From: Aquincola agrisoli
Lineage (GTDB): Bacteria > Pseudomonadota > Gammaproteobacteria > Burkholderiales > Burkholderiaceae_C
Length of the DNA stretch: 64,000 nucleotides
Direction of reading: 5' to 3'
Assembly (NCBI RefSeq): GCF_036621135.1
Contig: NZ_JAZIBG010000044.1
Location: 130,315-194,314 of the forward strand
In this document: piece by piece, positions 24,801 through 32,333 of the stretch
Numbering within the stretch: position 1 is the first letter of the stretch
Layout of the letters: every line of letters starts with the position of its first letter
Position numbers and translations under genes: made by a program
The notes under the pieces: generated by a model
Told to the model about the DNA's origin: nothing
Database searches by the model: none
The model's input: only the letters and a program-made list of their open reading frames with translations

Positions 24801-27572
24801 GACGTTGTCGGCCAGCCAGGTGCTACTGACACGAAGGGTCAGCGTGTCGCTCATGTTGGACGCCGGCCAGACGCCGCGCAGCGCGCCGTTGTTGCTCAGC
24901 GAGGCAGACGCAGCCGACTGATTCGCCCAGTCGTAGGCAGCCAAGCCGATGCCGGCATCAAAGAAGACGCCGCGATCGGTGGGGCGCAGTACGGTAGCTC
25001 CAGCCAGCAAGTAGTGAACGTTGAGCAGACGTGTGACACCCGCGACGGTGCCGGCATTGACAAAGGCCACATCGACCTTGCTTCCCGGGCCGAACTTCGG
25101 GGCGGCGAAGCTGTAGTCGGCAGGCGTCGCACTGGTGACGTCGGCCGTGCCAACCACCACATCGTCCACACGCACCACCATGCGCGGCGCAGCACCACTG
25201 GAAGTGCCGCTGGCACGCACCGTGATGCGGTCAGTCAGATTTGCTTGCGGCCATGTCAAGCGCAGAGCACCGTCCCAGAACAGACCGGTTCCGCCGGGCT
25301 GCACGTCGATGCCATCGAAGGCCGCTGCACCGACTCCGCGGTCCACCGTGGCAGTCGTGGGACCGGGCACAACTGCTGTGGCGCCGCGCGTCAGTTGCAA
25401 CACGTGCAAGTTGCGATCCCCACCCCCGGTGTTAACTGTGTTGTTTACGTAAACAACATCAATACGGCTCCCCGGCTTGATTGTGGGCACTCTGATCGCG
25501 AAGTCTTCAGGGGTCGTGCTCCGGACCTCCTGCGTCGCCGCGAGGACGTCGTCGATCCAAACTTGCATCTGGGCCCCCATTCCTCCCGCTATATCGGCGT
25601 AAGCGCGGATCGTCAGGGTGTCATTGATGTTGGGTTGTGGCCAGACGGCAGACAGCTCGCCTGAAGCATGGGAGACGTTGGCAGATGAGGGCGTGATGAG
25701 TGTCGAGCCGTTGATGGCGTACTGGACGTTGAGCGTACGTTCGACGCCATCGACGGTTCCGGGGTTTGAGAAGACGACCGCGACCTTCGACCCTGGCTTG
25801 ATGGCCGTGGTGGGCATCGCGTAGTCAACCGGCGTAGTGGATTTCACCTCGACGCTGGAAACAGCCACGCCATCCACCCACAGCAGCATGAAGGCACCGA
25901 CGCCGCCCGCCGGCGTGGCGCTGGCACGCACAGTCACGGTCTCGGTGAGGTTTGGTGCTGGCCAGTTCATGCGCAGTGAACCGCCCCAGTACAGATTGCC
26001 TGTGCCGATCAAGGTGTCCTTGCCGTCGAAGGCTGCGGCGGCGACGCCCCTGTCATAGACGTTGCCCGTTTGGCCAGGGAGCATCACGGTATTGCTGGTC
26101 GTCAGGTACGCGACGAACAGGTTGCGGTCCTCTCCGACGGGCGACTCGGGGTTAGCGAAGACCACGTCGACCTTGCGCCCTTGACCCATGGGGGGCACGG
26201 CAAATCGATAGTCGGCAAAGACAGTGGATTTGACTTCTGTCGCGCCGACCATGACGCCGTCCACGTACAACTGCATCAGGGCGCCCACACCTCCGGCCAG
26301 ATCGGCCCGCGCGCGGACATTGAGCGAATCGGTCAGATTCGGCTCGGGCCAGTAAGCGCTGAGGTTACCGACGCTGCTGGTCGGTTGGAGCACGGTCTTG
26401 CCGGAGATGAGATACGACACCAACGCAGCGCGGCCTGCTACCTCGTTGGTGTTGCGCACCTCGATACGCTGTCCTGCCTTGAGTGGCAGCGTTGGCATGG
26501 AGATATCCGTCGGCGCTGTGGAACGCACCTCGAACACTCCAAGGACGACGCCGTCCGCCACGACTTCCAGCACAGGCGCGACGTTGTCGGCCAGCCAGGT
26601 GCTACTGACACGAAGGGTCAGCGTGTCGCTCATGTTGGACGCCGGCCAGACGCCGCGCAGCGCGCCGTTGTTGCTCAGCGAGGCAGACGCAGCCGACTGA
26701 TTCGCCCAGTCGTAGGCAGCCAAGCCGATGCCGGCATCAAAGAAGACGCCGCGATCGGTGGGGCGCAGTACGGTAGCTCCAGCCAGCAAGTAGTGAACGT
26801 TGAGCAGACGTGTGACACCCGCGACGGTGCCGGCATTGACAAAGGCCACATCGACCTTGCTTCCCGGGCCGAACTTCGGGGCGGCGAAGCTGTAGTCGGC
26901 AGGCGTCGCACTGGTGACGTCGGCCGTGCCAACCACCACATCGTCCACACGCACCACCATGCGCGGCGCAGCACCACTGGAAGTGCCGCTGGCACGCACC
27001 GTGATGCGGTCAGTCAGATTTGCTTGCGGCCATGTCAAGCGCAGAGCACCGTCCCAGAACAGACCGGTTCCGCCGGGCTGCACGTCGATGCCATCGAAGG
27101 CCGCTGCACCGACTCCGCGGTCCACCGTGGCAGTCGTGGCACTCGGAATGACAGCAGTTGTTCCCGCCGATACCTGCTCCACAAACAGGTTGCGGTCGGC
27201 ACCATTGGCGGTGTCGATGGTGTTGTTGATGTACGCGATATCGAGCTTCGACCCCGGCCTCAACGACGAGACCGAAAATTGGTAATCCGTGGGCTCAGTG
27301 GCCCTCACTTCAGCACTGCCGACCAAGGCGCCATCGAGCCAGACCTGCATGGTCGGACCGATGTTGTTTGACATCGTTGCGTGCGCACGCACCGTCAAGG
27401 CAGTCGAGTCTCGGCCAACTGCGCCACTTGCCAGGATGCGCGCGGTTGCAGTCGTTCCAGGCGTGTCAGCGGCACTTGGCTCGATGGACCCACCGCCGCC
27501 GCATGCCGCCAAGAGAGAGATCAACAAACCGGCGGAAGCAAGGCGTAGGGTCTGGATTAGGCTATGCGTCAT
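21837..27572 (-). CDS. Giant DUF1800 lipoprotein with eleven CBM60-like carbohydrate-binding repeats
   Basis: 1911 residues. A lipoprotein signal ends in the lipobox LLAAC (Cys24), followed by a Gly/Ser linker, so the protein is probably outer-membrane anchored. Residues about 40-1370 are eleven repeats of roughly 95-135 residues with the pattern LTVRA..GG..P.M.V.VDG..VG..EV.ST...DY.F......G.KVDV.F.N....GEDRNL.V.YL, closely matching calcium-dependent CBM60-type xylan-binding modules. Residues about 1375-1911 are a DUF1800 domain (LLQQASFGATAAEIDKV-like start, MPDENFAREIMQLFTIGLHELN, RQLIQRLVTS, HSPSVFNYFRPGY). Repeats 2-5 and 7-10 are almost identical because of a DNA duplication. DUF1800 function is unknown; family members are usually about 450-600 residues, so this one is greatly extended. 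Confidence 0.87.
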   Translation of the reverse strand: MTHSLIQTLRLASAGLLISLLAACGGGGSIEPSAADTPGTTATARILASGAVGRDSTALTVRAHATMSNNIGPTMQVWLDGALVGSAEVRATEPTDYQFSVSSLRPGSKLDIAYINNTIDTANGADRNLFVEQVSAGTTAVIPSATTATVDRGVGAAAFDGIDVQPGGTGLFWDGALRLTWPQANLTDRITVRASGTSSGAAPRMVVRVDDVVVGTADVTSATPADYSFAAPKFGPGSKVDVAFVNAGTVAGVTRLLNVHYLLAGATVLRPTDRGVFFDAGIGLAAYDWANQSAASASLSNNGALRGVWPASNMSDTLTLRVSSTWLADNVAPVLEVVADGVVLGVFEVRSTAPTDISMPTLPLKAGQRIEVRNTNEVAGRAALVSYLISGKTVLQPTSSVGNLSAYWPEPNLTDSLNVRARADLAGGVGALMQLYVDGVMVGATEVKSTVFADYRFAVPPMGQGRKVDVVFANPESPVGEDRNLFVAYLTTSNTVMLPGQTGNVYDRGVAAAAFDGKDTLIGTGNLYWGGSLRMNWPAPNLTETVTVRASATPAGGVGAFMLLWVDGVAVSSVEVKSTTPVDYAMPTTAIKPGSKVAVVFSNPGTVDGVERTLNVQYAINGSTLITPSSANVSHASGELSAVWPQPNINDTLTIRAYADIAGGMGAQMQVWIDDVLAATQEVRSTTPEDFAIRVPTIKPGSRIDVVYVNNTVNTGGGDRNLHVLQLTRGATAVVPGPTTATVDRGVGAAAFDGIDVQPGGTGLFWDGALRLTWPQANLTDRITVRASGTSSGAAPRMVVRVDDVVVGTADVTSATPADYSFAAPKFGPGSKVDVAFVNAGTVAGVTRLLNVHYLLAGATVLRPTDRGVFFDAGIGLAAYDWANQSAASASLSNNGALRGVWPASNMSDTLTLRVSSTWLADNVAPVLEVVADGVVLGVFEVRSTAPTDISMPTLPLKAGQRIEVRNTNEVAGRAALVSYLISGKTVLQPTSSVGNLSAYWPEPNLTDSLNVRARADLAGGVGALMQLYVDGVMVGATEVKSTVFADYRFAVPPMGQGRKVDVVFANNDSPAGEDHNLFVAYLTTSNTVMLPGQTGNVYDRGVAAAAFDGKDTLIGTGNLYWGGSLRMNWPAPNLTETVTVRASATPAGGVGAFMLLWVDGVAVSSVEVKSTTPVDYAMPTTAIKPGSKVAVVFSNRGTVDGVERTLNVQYAISGQTFITPSSPGVVYASGDLSAVWPTSNINDILTIRAYADVAGGVGAQVEVRINGVLVASREVTATTPTDYQVRVPTIRPSDKIDIVFTNDAQVGGADRNLYVVHVRSGNWVLASSATGTLFDAGNGAAATDGNQASPTTGAAYVNGALRFTISDVTGAGSSATQNAAARFLQQASFGATAAEIDKVLSMGRAAWIDEQMAYPFVPEYVNHIEKKFSLGTAYRPTGSQYSPLWIGQKFWKAATTSPDQLRRRMAFALHEILMVSQADSTVYQHARGYANYVDTLHKHAFGNYRNLLEDIALSPMMGLYLSHMRNRPEDISLGRMPDENFAREIMQLFTIGLHELNIDGTPVVDGMGQAVETYSNNDVMALSKVFTGWSWAFKDAQLNESNFRWGLPTLTDPALDEKIDLKRMKPYPGMHSLVEKRLFATKPWATVLPAGNSADADMQAALNVLFNHPNVGPFIGRQLIQRLVTSHPTPGYVARIARVFNDNGKGVRGDLGAVARAILLDSEATSPPEGSITKLKEPVLAVTQWLRATGAQSASGDYLINYDLDAMAQRPWHSPSVFNYFRPGYIPPNTSLSSTNATVPELQIVDEATTARWVNLAFNMAGGGLGWANGIRDVTANLKPLATISEAGRPDLLIEQLNLILHAGRMQSALKAEIMDAMSAVQGNDSASHTNRARIALFLALATPDYLIQR
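23933..25360 (-). repeat. Intragenic duplication, copy 2 (period 1779 bp)
   Basis: This 1428-bp segment inside the DUF1800 gene matches 25712-27139 almost base for base with an offset of exactly 1779 bp (593 codons). Only a few differences are visible, clustered near 23980-23990 and 24344-24385. It encodes roughly residues 738-1214, covering four CBM60-like repeats and part of a fifth. The sharp edges, with unrelated but homologous repeat sequence beyond them, indicate a recent in-frame duplication or gene-conversion event. Confidence 0.95.
25712..27139 (-). repeat. Intragenic duplication, copy 1 (period 1779 bp)
   Basis: This is the partner of 23933-25360 and encodes about residues 145-621 of the DUF1800 lipoprotein. 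The 351-bp segment between the copies (25361-25711) encodes repeat 6, which resembles repeats 1 and 11. The architecture therefore reads (1-5)-(6-10)-11, with 2-5 equal to 7-10. The identity at synonymous positions shows a recent event. Confidence 0.95.
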
Positions 27573-28287
27573 GTGCGCAGCGGGTCATAAGTTGTGGCAC
27601 GCTCGGAGGGTTAACTGCCCTTCCAGTGCTTGTGCATGTCTCGCACTTGGGTACCAGGGAAGACGACGCCAACTGCAGGCCGGACGACAGGTTTTTTGGC
27701 GGTGGAGCAGGGTGTCGGATGGCGTGCAGAGGCCGATGCTCTCGATTTCGGCGGTGGACCTGGTCATTTAAGTGGCTTGCTGTAACCGGACGTTGCTCGT
27801 CTGGAAGAAGCGTGTGGCCTGCGCAAGTGCCCGACTGGGGTGTGTGTGCAGCCTGCCGGGTCGCTTCTGTAAGCGCATCGGACAATTGGTCACTCAAGTG
27901 CCACTGCCAGGAAATGGCATCGTGAAGCTTGAACTTCGTCCGTCGCATAGGGGTCCGTCGCCGACGGTGGCGCAGATGCGTTCAGCTCATAGACGTAGCA
28001 GCCTCGCCGCCGCGCTGCCTATGCCGGTCCAGACGATTCCAGTACGCGGGATTGTCAGGCCCGTCCTGCGAACGTCACTAGGTGTCGGGATGCACTCGGT
28101 ACGCTGCACGCCTCGACGCATTGGCCACGAGCTCTTGCCTCGGACGATCTGCACCGGCGTGACGAACAGCGGGTTGTTTCTACCGCACCCAGCGGTACGA
28201 AGCGTCGATTGACACGCACAGAATTAATGGCCATAGCCCGCGTGCCAGCGGCGTCCATGGATTCCGCGCCTGCAATGTTGCACTACT
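27573..28287. other. Gene-poor stretch upstream of the DUF1800 gene
   Basis: About 715 bp without a convincing gene. The short frames (for example 27562-27948 minus, 27772-28212 plus) have no family resemblance that I recognise. The part nearest 27572 should hold the promoter of the DUF1800/DUF1501 operon, but no strong -35/-10 pair was seen. A small palindrome CCGTCG-C-CGACGG occurs near 27954-27966. The stretch may be decayed coding DNA. Confidence 0.45.
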
Positions 28288-29684
28288 TCAAGGCACCACC
28301 ACCTCGATACCCGGATGGCGCTGGCGGATGCAGGCGGCCAGCGCTTGCTTGGCCCCCTCGTCGCCGTGCACTAAGCGCACCTGGCGCGGTGCGCTGCGCA
28401 TGCGGCCGACGAAGTGCAGCAGGTCCTGCTGATCGGCGTGGGCCGAGTAGCCAGCTAGCGTGTGCACCTGGGCACGGATGTCAATGCGCTGGCCGTCTAG
28501 ATCGACCCACCCACCGCGCGGCCCGTGCTGCTGGATGGCCCGCCCGGCCGTGCCGGCGGCCTGGTAGCCGCAGAACAGCACGTCGTGCCGGGGGTCGCCG
28601 AGCATGGCCTTCAGGTAGTTGACGATGCGCCCGCCACTGCACATGCCGCTGGCGGCGATCACGATGGCCGGCCGGCCCGAGCGGGCCAGGCCCCGCACCA
28701 TCTGCAGGTGGGCGGCGTGGTCGGCCACCGTGGTCACCTGGTCGAAGGCCAACGGTGGCGGCCGGCCGCCAGCTTGCGGCGGGCCTCGGCATCCCAATGC
28801 TCCTTCAACCGGGCATAGCCGGCGGTGAAGTCGGCGGCCAGCGGTGAATCGACGACGATCTGCACATCCCCCCAGGCCAGCCCCGGCGCGGCCTCGCGCT
28901 GGGCATGGCGGTGGATGATCTCTTCCAGCTCGTACAGCAGTTCTTGCGTGCGGCCGATGCTGAAGGCCGGCACCAGCACCGTGCCCCCATTGCTGAAGGC
29001 GTGCTCGCACAGCGCCTGTAGGCGCTGGCGGCGGGTCTTGCGGCTGTCGTGCACCCGGTCGCCGTAGGTGCTTTCGAGCACCAGCACGTCGGCGCGCATC
29101 GGCGATCGGGGTGCCGGCAGCAGCGGCGTGTAGGGCGCACCCAGGTCGCCGGAGAAAACCACGCGTTGGGCGGTCTGGCCCTTCTGGGTGGCGTCGAACT
29201 CGACGAAGGCCGATCCCAGAATGTGGCCGGCCGGATGCAGGCGCACCCGCAGGCCGGGGCTGCCCGCCACCACCGTTTGCCAGTGCTTGTAGGGCAGCGG
29301 CACGGTGCGGTCTTTCAGCAGCGCCAGGAACTTGCCGATCAGGTTGCGGTTGCGGGTGAAGCCCACTTCCAGCGCGTCTTCCAGCACCAGGGGCAGCAGT
29401 TGCGCGCTGGCGTGGCTGCAGTAGATCGGGCCGCGGAAGCCGGCAGCCAGCAGGTACGGGATGCGGCCGACGTGGTCGATGTGCACATGGGTGACGACCA
29501 GCGCGCGCACCTTGTCGAGCGGGAAGTCGATCTCCAACTGGCTGGCGTTGGCGCCGTCGGGCGATGTCTCGGCGCCCTGGAACAGGCCGCAATCGACCAG
29601 CACGGCCTGGCCGTCCGGCAGCGTCAGCCGATGGCAGGAGCCAGTGACGCCACGCACGGCGCCATGGTGGGTGAATTGCAGCAT
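28288..29684 (-). pseudogene. MBL-fold/beta-CASP RNA-specificity metallohydrolase, frameshifted
   Basis: The 5' part (29684 to about 28755) encodes a metallo-beta-lactamase domain with HxHxDH (VTHVHIDHVGR), GHILGSA and FSGDLG motifs plus a beta-CASP region (VLVPAFSIGRTQELLYELEEI). The 3' part, in another frame from about 28757 to 28288, continues with AIVIAASGMCSGGRIVNYLK, HTLAGYSAHADQQDLLHFV and RLVHGDEGAK, the RMMBL domain. The join sits at a CACCG where CACCCG would restore the expected GRHPLAFDQ reading, so one C appears missing near 28754-28757. The family includes RNA-processing exonucleases/endonucleases. This is either a true inactivation or a one-base sequence error. Confidence 0.8.
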
Positions 29685-29837
29685 GGCCAGGTCTCACGGT
29701 GAGGTGTCATGGCGTAGCTGCCGAGGTGGCAGGCCTACGCGCCGGTACTTCACTTCCCAAGGGCACATCCACCAACACCGTATCGGCGGGTGGAGCGCTG
29801 CGTGTAGACCTGTTTACATGCCGTTTTTGCGCGCTGC

Positions 29838-31295
29838 TTACTTCGGCGCTCTGCCGTAGGTGTCCTCGAACCGCACGATGTCGTCCTCGCCCAGGTAGCT
29901 GCCGCTCTGCACTTCGATGATCTCGAGCGGCACCTTGCCGGGGTTGGCCAGGCGGTGGGTCTGGCCCAGGGGGATGTAGGTGCTCTGGTTCTCGGTGAGG
30001 ATGATCACCTTCTCGCCATTGGTCACTTCGGCGGTGCCGCTCACCACGATCCAATGTTCGGCGCGGTGGTGGTGCATCTGCAGGCTCAGGCTGGCGCCCG
30101 GCTTGACCATGATGCGCTTGACCTGGTGGCGCGGGCCGTTGTCGATGCTGTCGTACCAGCCCCAGGGGCGGTGCACCTTGCGGTGCAGCGTGTGCTCGCC
30201 GCGCTGTTCGGCGTCCAGGCGGTTGACGATCTTCTTCACGTCCTGGCTGCGGGCGCGGTCGGTCACCAGCACGGCGTCGGCGGTTTCCACCACGATCACG
30301 TCGTCCAGGCCCACCACGCTCACCAGGCGGCTGGTGGCATGCACGAGGGTGTTGCGGCTGTCGGCGAACACGGCGTCGCCCACGTGGCTGTTGCCGGCTT
30401 CATCCTTGGGTGCCACCTGCCAGACGGCTTCCCAGGCACCCAGGTCGTTCCATCCGGCGTTCAGCGGCACCATGCGGATGGCGGCCGGGCTGCCCGGGCA
30501 CTTTTCCATCACCGCGTAGTCGACCGACTCCGAAGGCACGGCCGCGAACTCGGCCTGGCCGGGCCGCACGAACTTGTCGTCGATCTTGCGCGCAGCCCAG
30601 GCGGCGCGTGTGGCGCTGGCGATGTCGGGGCGGAAGCGCTCCAGCGCGTTCATCCAGGCCGACGCGCGCAGTACGAACATGCCGCTGTTCCAGTAGTAGC
30701 TGCCTTCGGCCAGGTAGCGTGCAGCGGTGGCGGCGTCGGGCTTTTCGACAAAACGTTCCACCGCGGCGATGCCTTCGGCGGCCGACGCGAGGATGTAGCC
30801 GTAGCCGGTTTCCGGCCGGTCGGGCGTGATGCCGAGGATCACGATGGTGCCGTCGGCGGCGGCTTCGACCGCCTGGGTCAGCGCGCGGTTGAAGCTGCCG
30901 CTGTCCGTCACCGTCTGGTCGGCGGGCGTCACCACCAGCACCGGGTCCTGGCCGCCTTCCAGCGCCTGCAGCGCAGCCAGCGTCAGCGCCGGTGCGGTGT
31001 TGCGGCCCATCGGTTCCAGGATGACGGCGCTGGGCTCGGCCTTCAGCTCGCGCAGTTGGTCCAGCACCAGGAAGCGGTGCTCTTCATTGCCCACCACCAG
31101 CGGCGGATGGACGGCCTGGGTGGGGCTGGCCAGCCCCTGCAGCCGGGTGACGGCCTGCTGGAACAGGCTGGTGTTGCCCGATAACACCAGGAACTGCTTG
31201 GGGTAGCCGGCGCGCGAGAGCGGCCACAGGCGGGTTCCCGAGCCACCCGCCATGACGACGGGGGTGATGGGCGGATGGGAGGCAGTGCTGTTCAT
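29838..31295 (-). CDS. manC: Mannose-1-phosphate guanylyltransferase/mannose-6-phosphate isomerase (bifunctional)
   Basis: 485 residues, the standard length of type II PMI-GMP enzymes (ManC/AlgA/XanB). The N-terminal GMP domain has VMAGGSGTRLWPLSR, YPKQFL, and VTPADQTV. The central FVEKPDAATA..YYWNSGMFVL motif follows, and the C-terminal cupin (RPWGWYDSIDNG..HQVKRIMVKPGASLSLQMHHHRAEHWIVVSG) carries the isomerase metal ligands. It supplies GDP-mannose for the EPS; GDP-mannose may feed the two GT4-type enzymes. It lies 7 bp downstream of galE on the minus strand. Confidence 0.93.
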   Translation of the reverse strand: MNSTASHPPITPVVMAGGSGTRLWPLSRAGYPKQFLVLSGNTSLFQQAVTRLQGLASPTQAVHPPLVVGNEEHRFLVLDQLRELKAEPSAVILEPMGRNTAPALTLAALQALEGGQDPVLVVTPADQTVTDSGSFNRALTQAVEAAADGTIVILGITPDRPETGYGYILASAAEGIAAVERFVEKPDAATAARYLAEGSYYWNSGMFVLRASAWMNALERFRPDIASATRAAWAARKIDDKFVRPGQAEFAAVPSESVDYAVMEKCPGSPAAIRMVPLNAGWNDLGAWEAVWQVAPKDEAGNSHVGDAVFADSRNTLVHATSRLVSVVGLDDVIVVETADAVLVTDRARSQDVKKIVNRLDAEQRGEHTLHRKVHRPWGWYDSIDNGPRHQVKRIMVKPGASLSLQMHHHRAEHWIVVSGTAEVTNGEKVIILTENQSTYIPLGQTHRLANPGKVPLEIIEVQSGSYLGEDDIVRFEDTYGRAPK

Positions 31296-31302
31296 GGAGT
31301 TT

Positions 31303-32322
31303 CTAGGTCTCGAATCCGTGGGGGTTCATGCGCTGCCAACGCCAGCTGTCTTCGCACATGCGGGCCAGGTCGTGTTGTGCCGTCCACCCCAGCAGCGATT
31401 GCGCCAGGGCGGGGTCGGCATAGCAGGCGTCGATGTCGCCGGGCCGGCGGGGGGCGATGTCGTAGGGGACGGGGCGGCCGCTGGCGGCCTCGTAGGCGCG
31501 CACCAACTCCAGCACGCTGTAGCCGCGGCCGGTGCCCAGGTTCACGGTGAAGGAGCCCGGCGTTTCCAGCAGGCGGCGCAGGGCCGCCACGTGGCCTTCG
31601 GCCAGGTCCGTCACGTGGATGTAGTCACGCACGCCGGTGCCGTCCGGCGTGTCGTAGTCGTTGCCAAACACCTGCAGCCGCGCCCGCTTGCCCACCGCCA
31701 CCTGGGCCACGTAAGGCATCAGGTTGTTCGGAATGCCGCGGGGGTCTTCGCCGATCTGCCCGCTCGCGTGGGCGCCCACGGGGTTGAAGTAGCGCAGCAC
31801 GCCGGTCTGCCAGTGCGGTTCGGCGGCGCCCAGGTCGGCCAGGATCTGCTCGCCGATCAGCTTGGTCTGGCCGTACGGGTTGGTGGCCTGCAGCCGGGCT
31901 TGTTCGGTGATGGGCAGCGCCTCGGGTTTGCCGTAGACCGTGGCACTGCTGCTGAACACGAAGCGGTGGCAGCCATGGCGGCGCATCGCCTCGCACACGG
32001 TCAGCAGGCCGCCGATGTTATTGGCGTAGTAGCTGAGGGGCTTGGCGGTGGATTCGCCCACGGCCTTGAAGGCCGCGAAGTGCACCACCGCATCGATGCG
32101 GTGGCGCTGGAACACCGACTCGACGAAGGCGGCGTCGGTGACGCTGCCTTGCTCGAACACCGGCTGCTCGCCGCCCAGCAGCGCCTGCAGGCGCTGCAGC
32201 ACGGCCGGCGAGCTGTTGGAAAAGTCGTCCAGCCCGACCACCTGGCAGCCGGCGGCCCCCAGCGCCAGCCATGTGTGCGAAGCGATGTACCCGGTGGCGC
32301 CGGTCAACAGGATGGTGGTCAT
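31303..32322 (-). CDS. galE: UDP-glucose 4-epimerase
   Basis: Short-chain dehydrogenase/epimerase producing UDP-galactose. The NAD loop reads TGATGYIASH, with Ala where most GalE proteins have Gly at the last loop position. The catalytic Tyr/Lys pair is in NPYGQTKLIGEQIL, and SSATVYG gives the Ser/Thr. C-terminal substrate motifs (GTGVRDYIHVTDLAEGHVAAL, NLGTGRGYSVLELV, RRPGDIDACYADP) are standard. The frame is open further upstream, but ATG 32322 begins at the conserved Rossmann strand, 11 bp after the epsL stop. Length 339 is normal. Confidence 0.93.
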   Translation of the reverse strand: MTTILLTGATGYIASHTWLALGAAGCQVVGLDDFSNSSPAVLQRLQALLGGEQPVFEQGSVTDAAFVESVFQRHRIDAVVHFAAFKAVGESTAKPLSYYANNIGGLLTVCEAMRRHGCHRFVFSSSATVYGKPEALPITEQARLQATNPYGQTKLIGEQILADLGAAEPHWQTGVLRYFNPVGAHASGQIGEDPRGIPNNLMPYVAQVAVGKRARLQVFGNDYDTPDGTGVRDYIHVTDLAEGHVAALRRLLETPGSFTVNLGTGRGYSVLELVRAYEAASGRPVPYDIAPRRPGDIDACYADPALAQSLLGWTAQHDLARMCEDSWRWQRMNPHGFET

Positions 32323-32333
32323 GAACCGGCACG

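Noticed and set aside
24291..27371. Long plus-strand frames opposite the DUF1800 gene, present twice
   Set aside because: They occur twice only because the coding strand carries the 1779-bp-period duplication. Composition is shadow-like.
27590..27616. Sigma-54-like TGGCAC element upstream of the DUF1800 gene
   Set aside because: The matching TTGC at the -12 position is absent at the required spacing.
19687..28287. The two gene-free flanks of the DUF1501/DUF1800 pair are both about 715 bp, suggesting flanking repeats
   Set aside because: Reading them in both orientations showed no shared sequence. The equal length seems to be coincidence.
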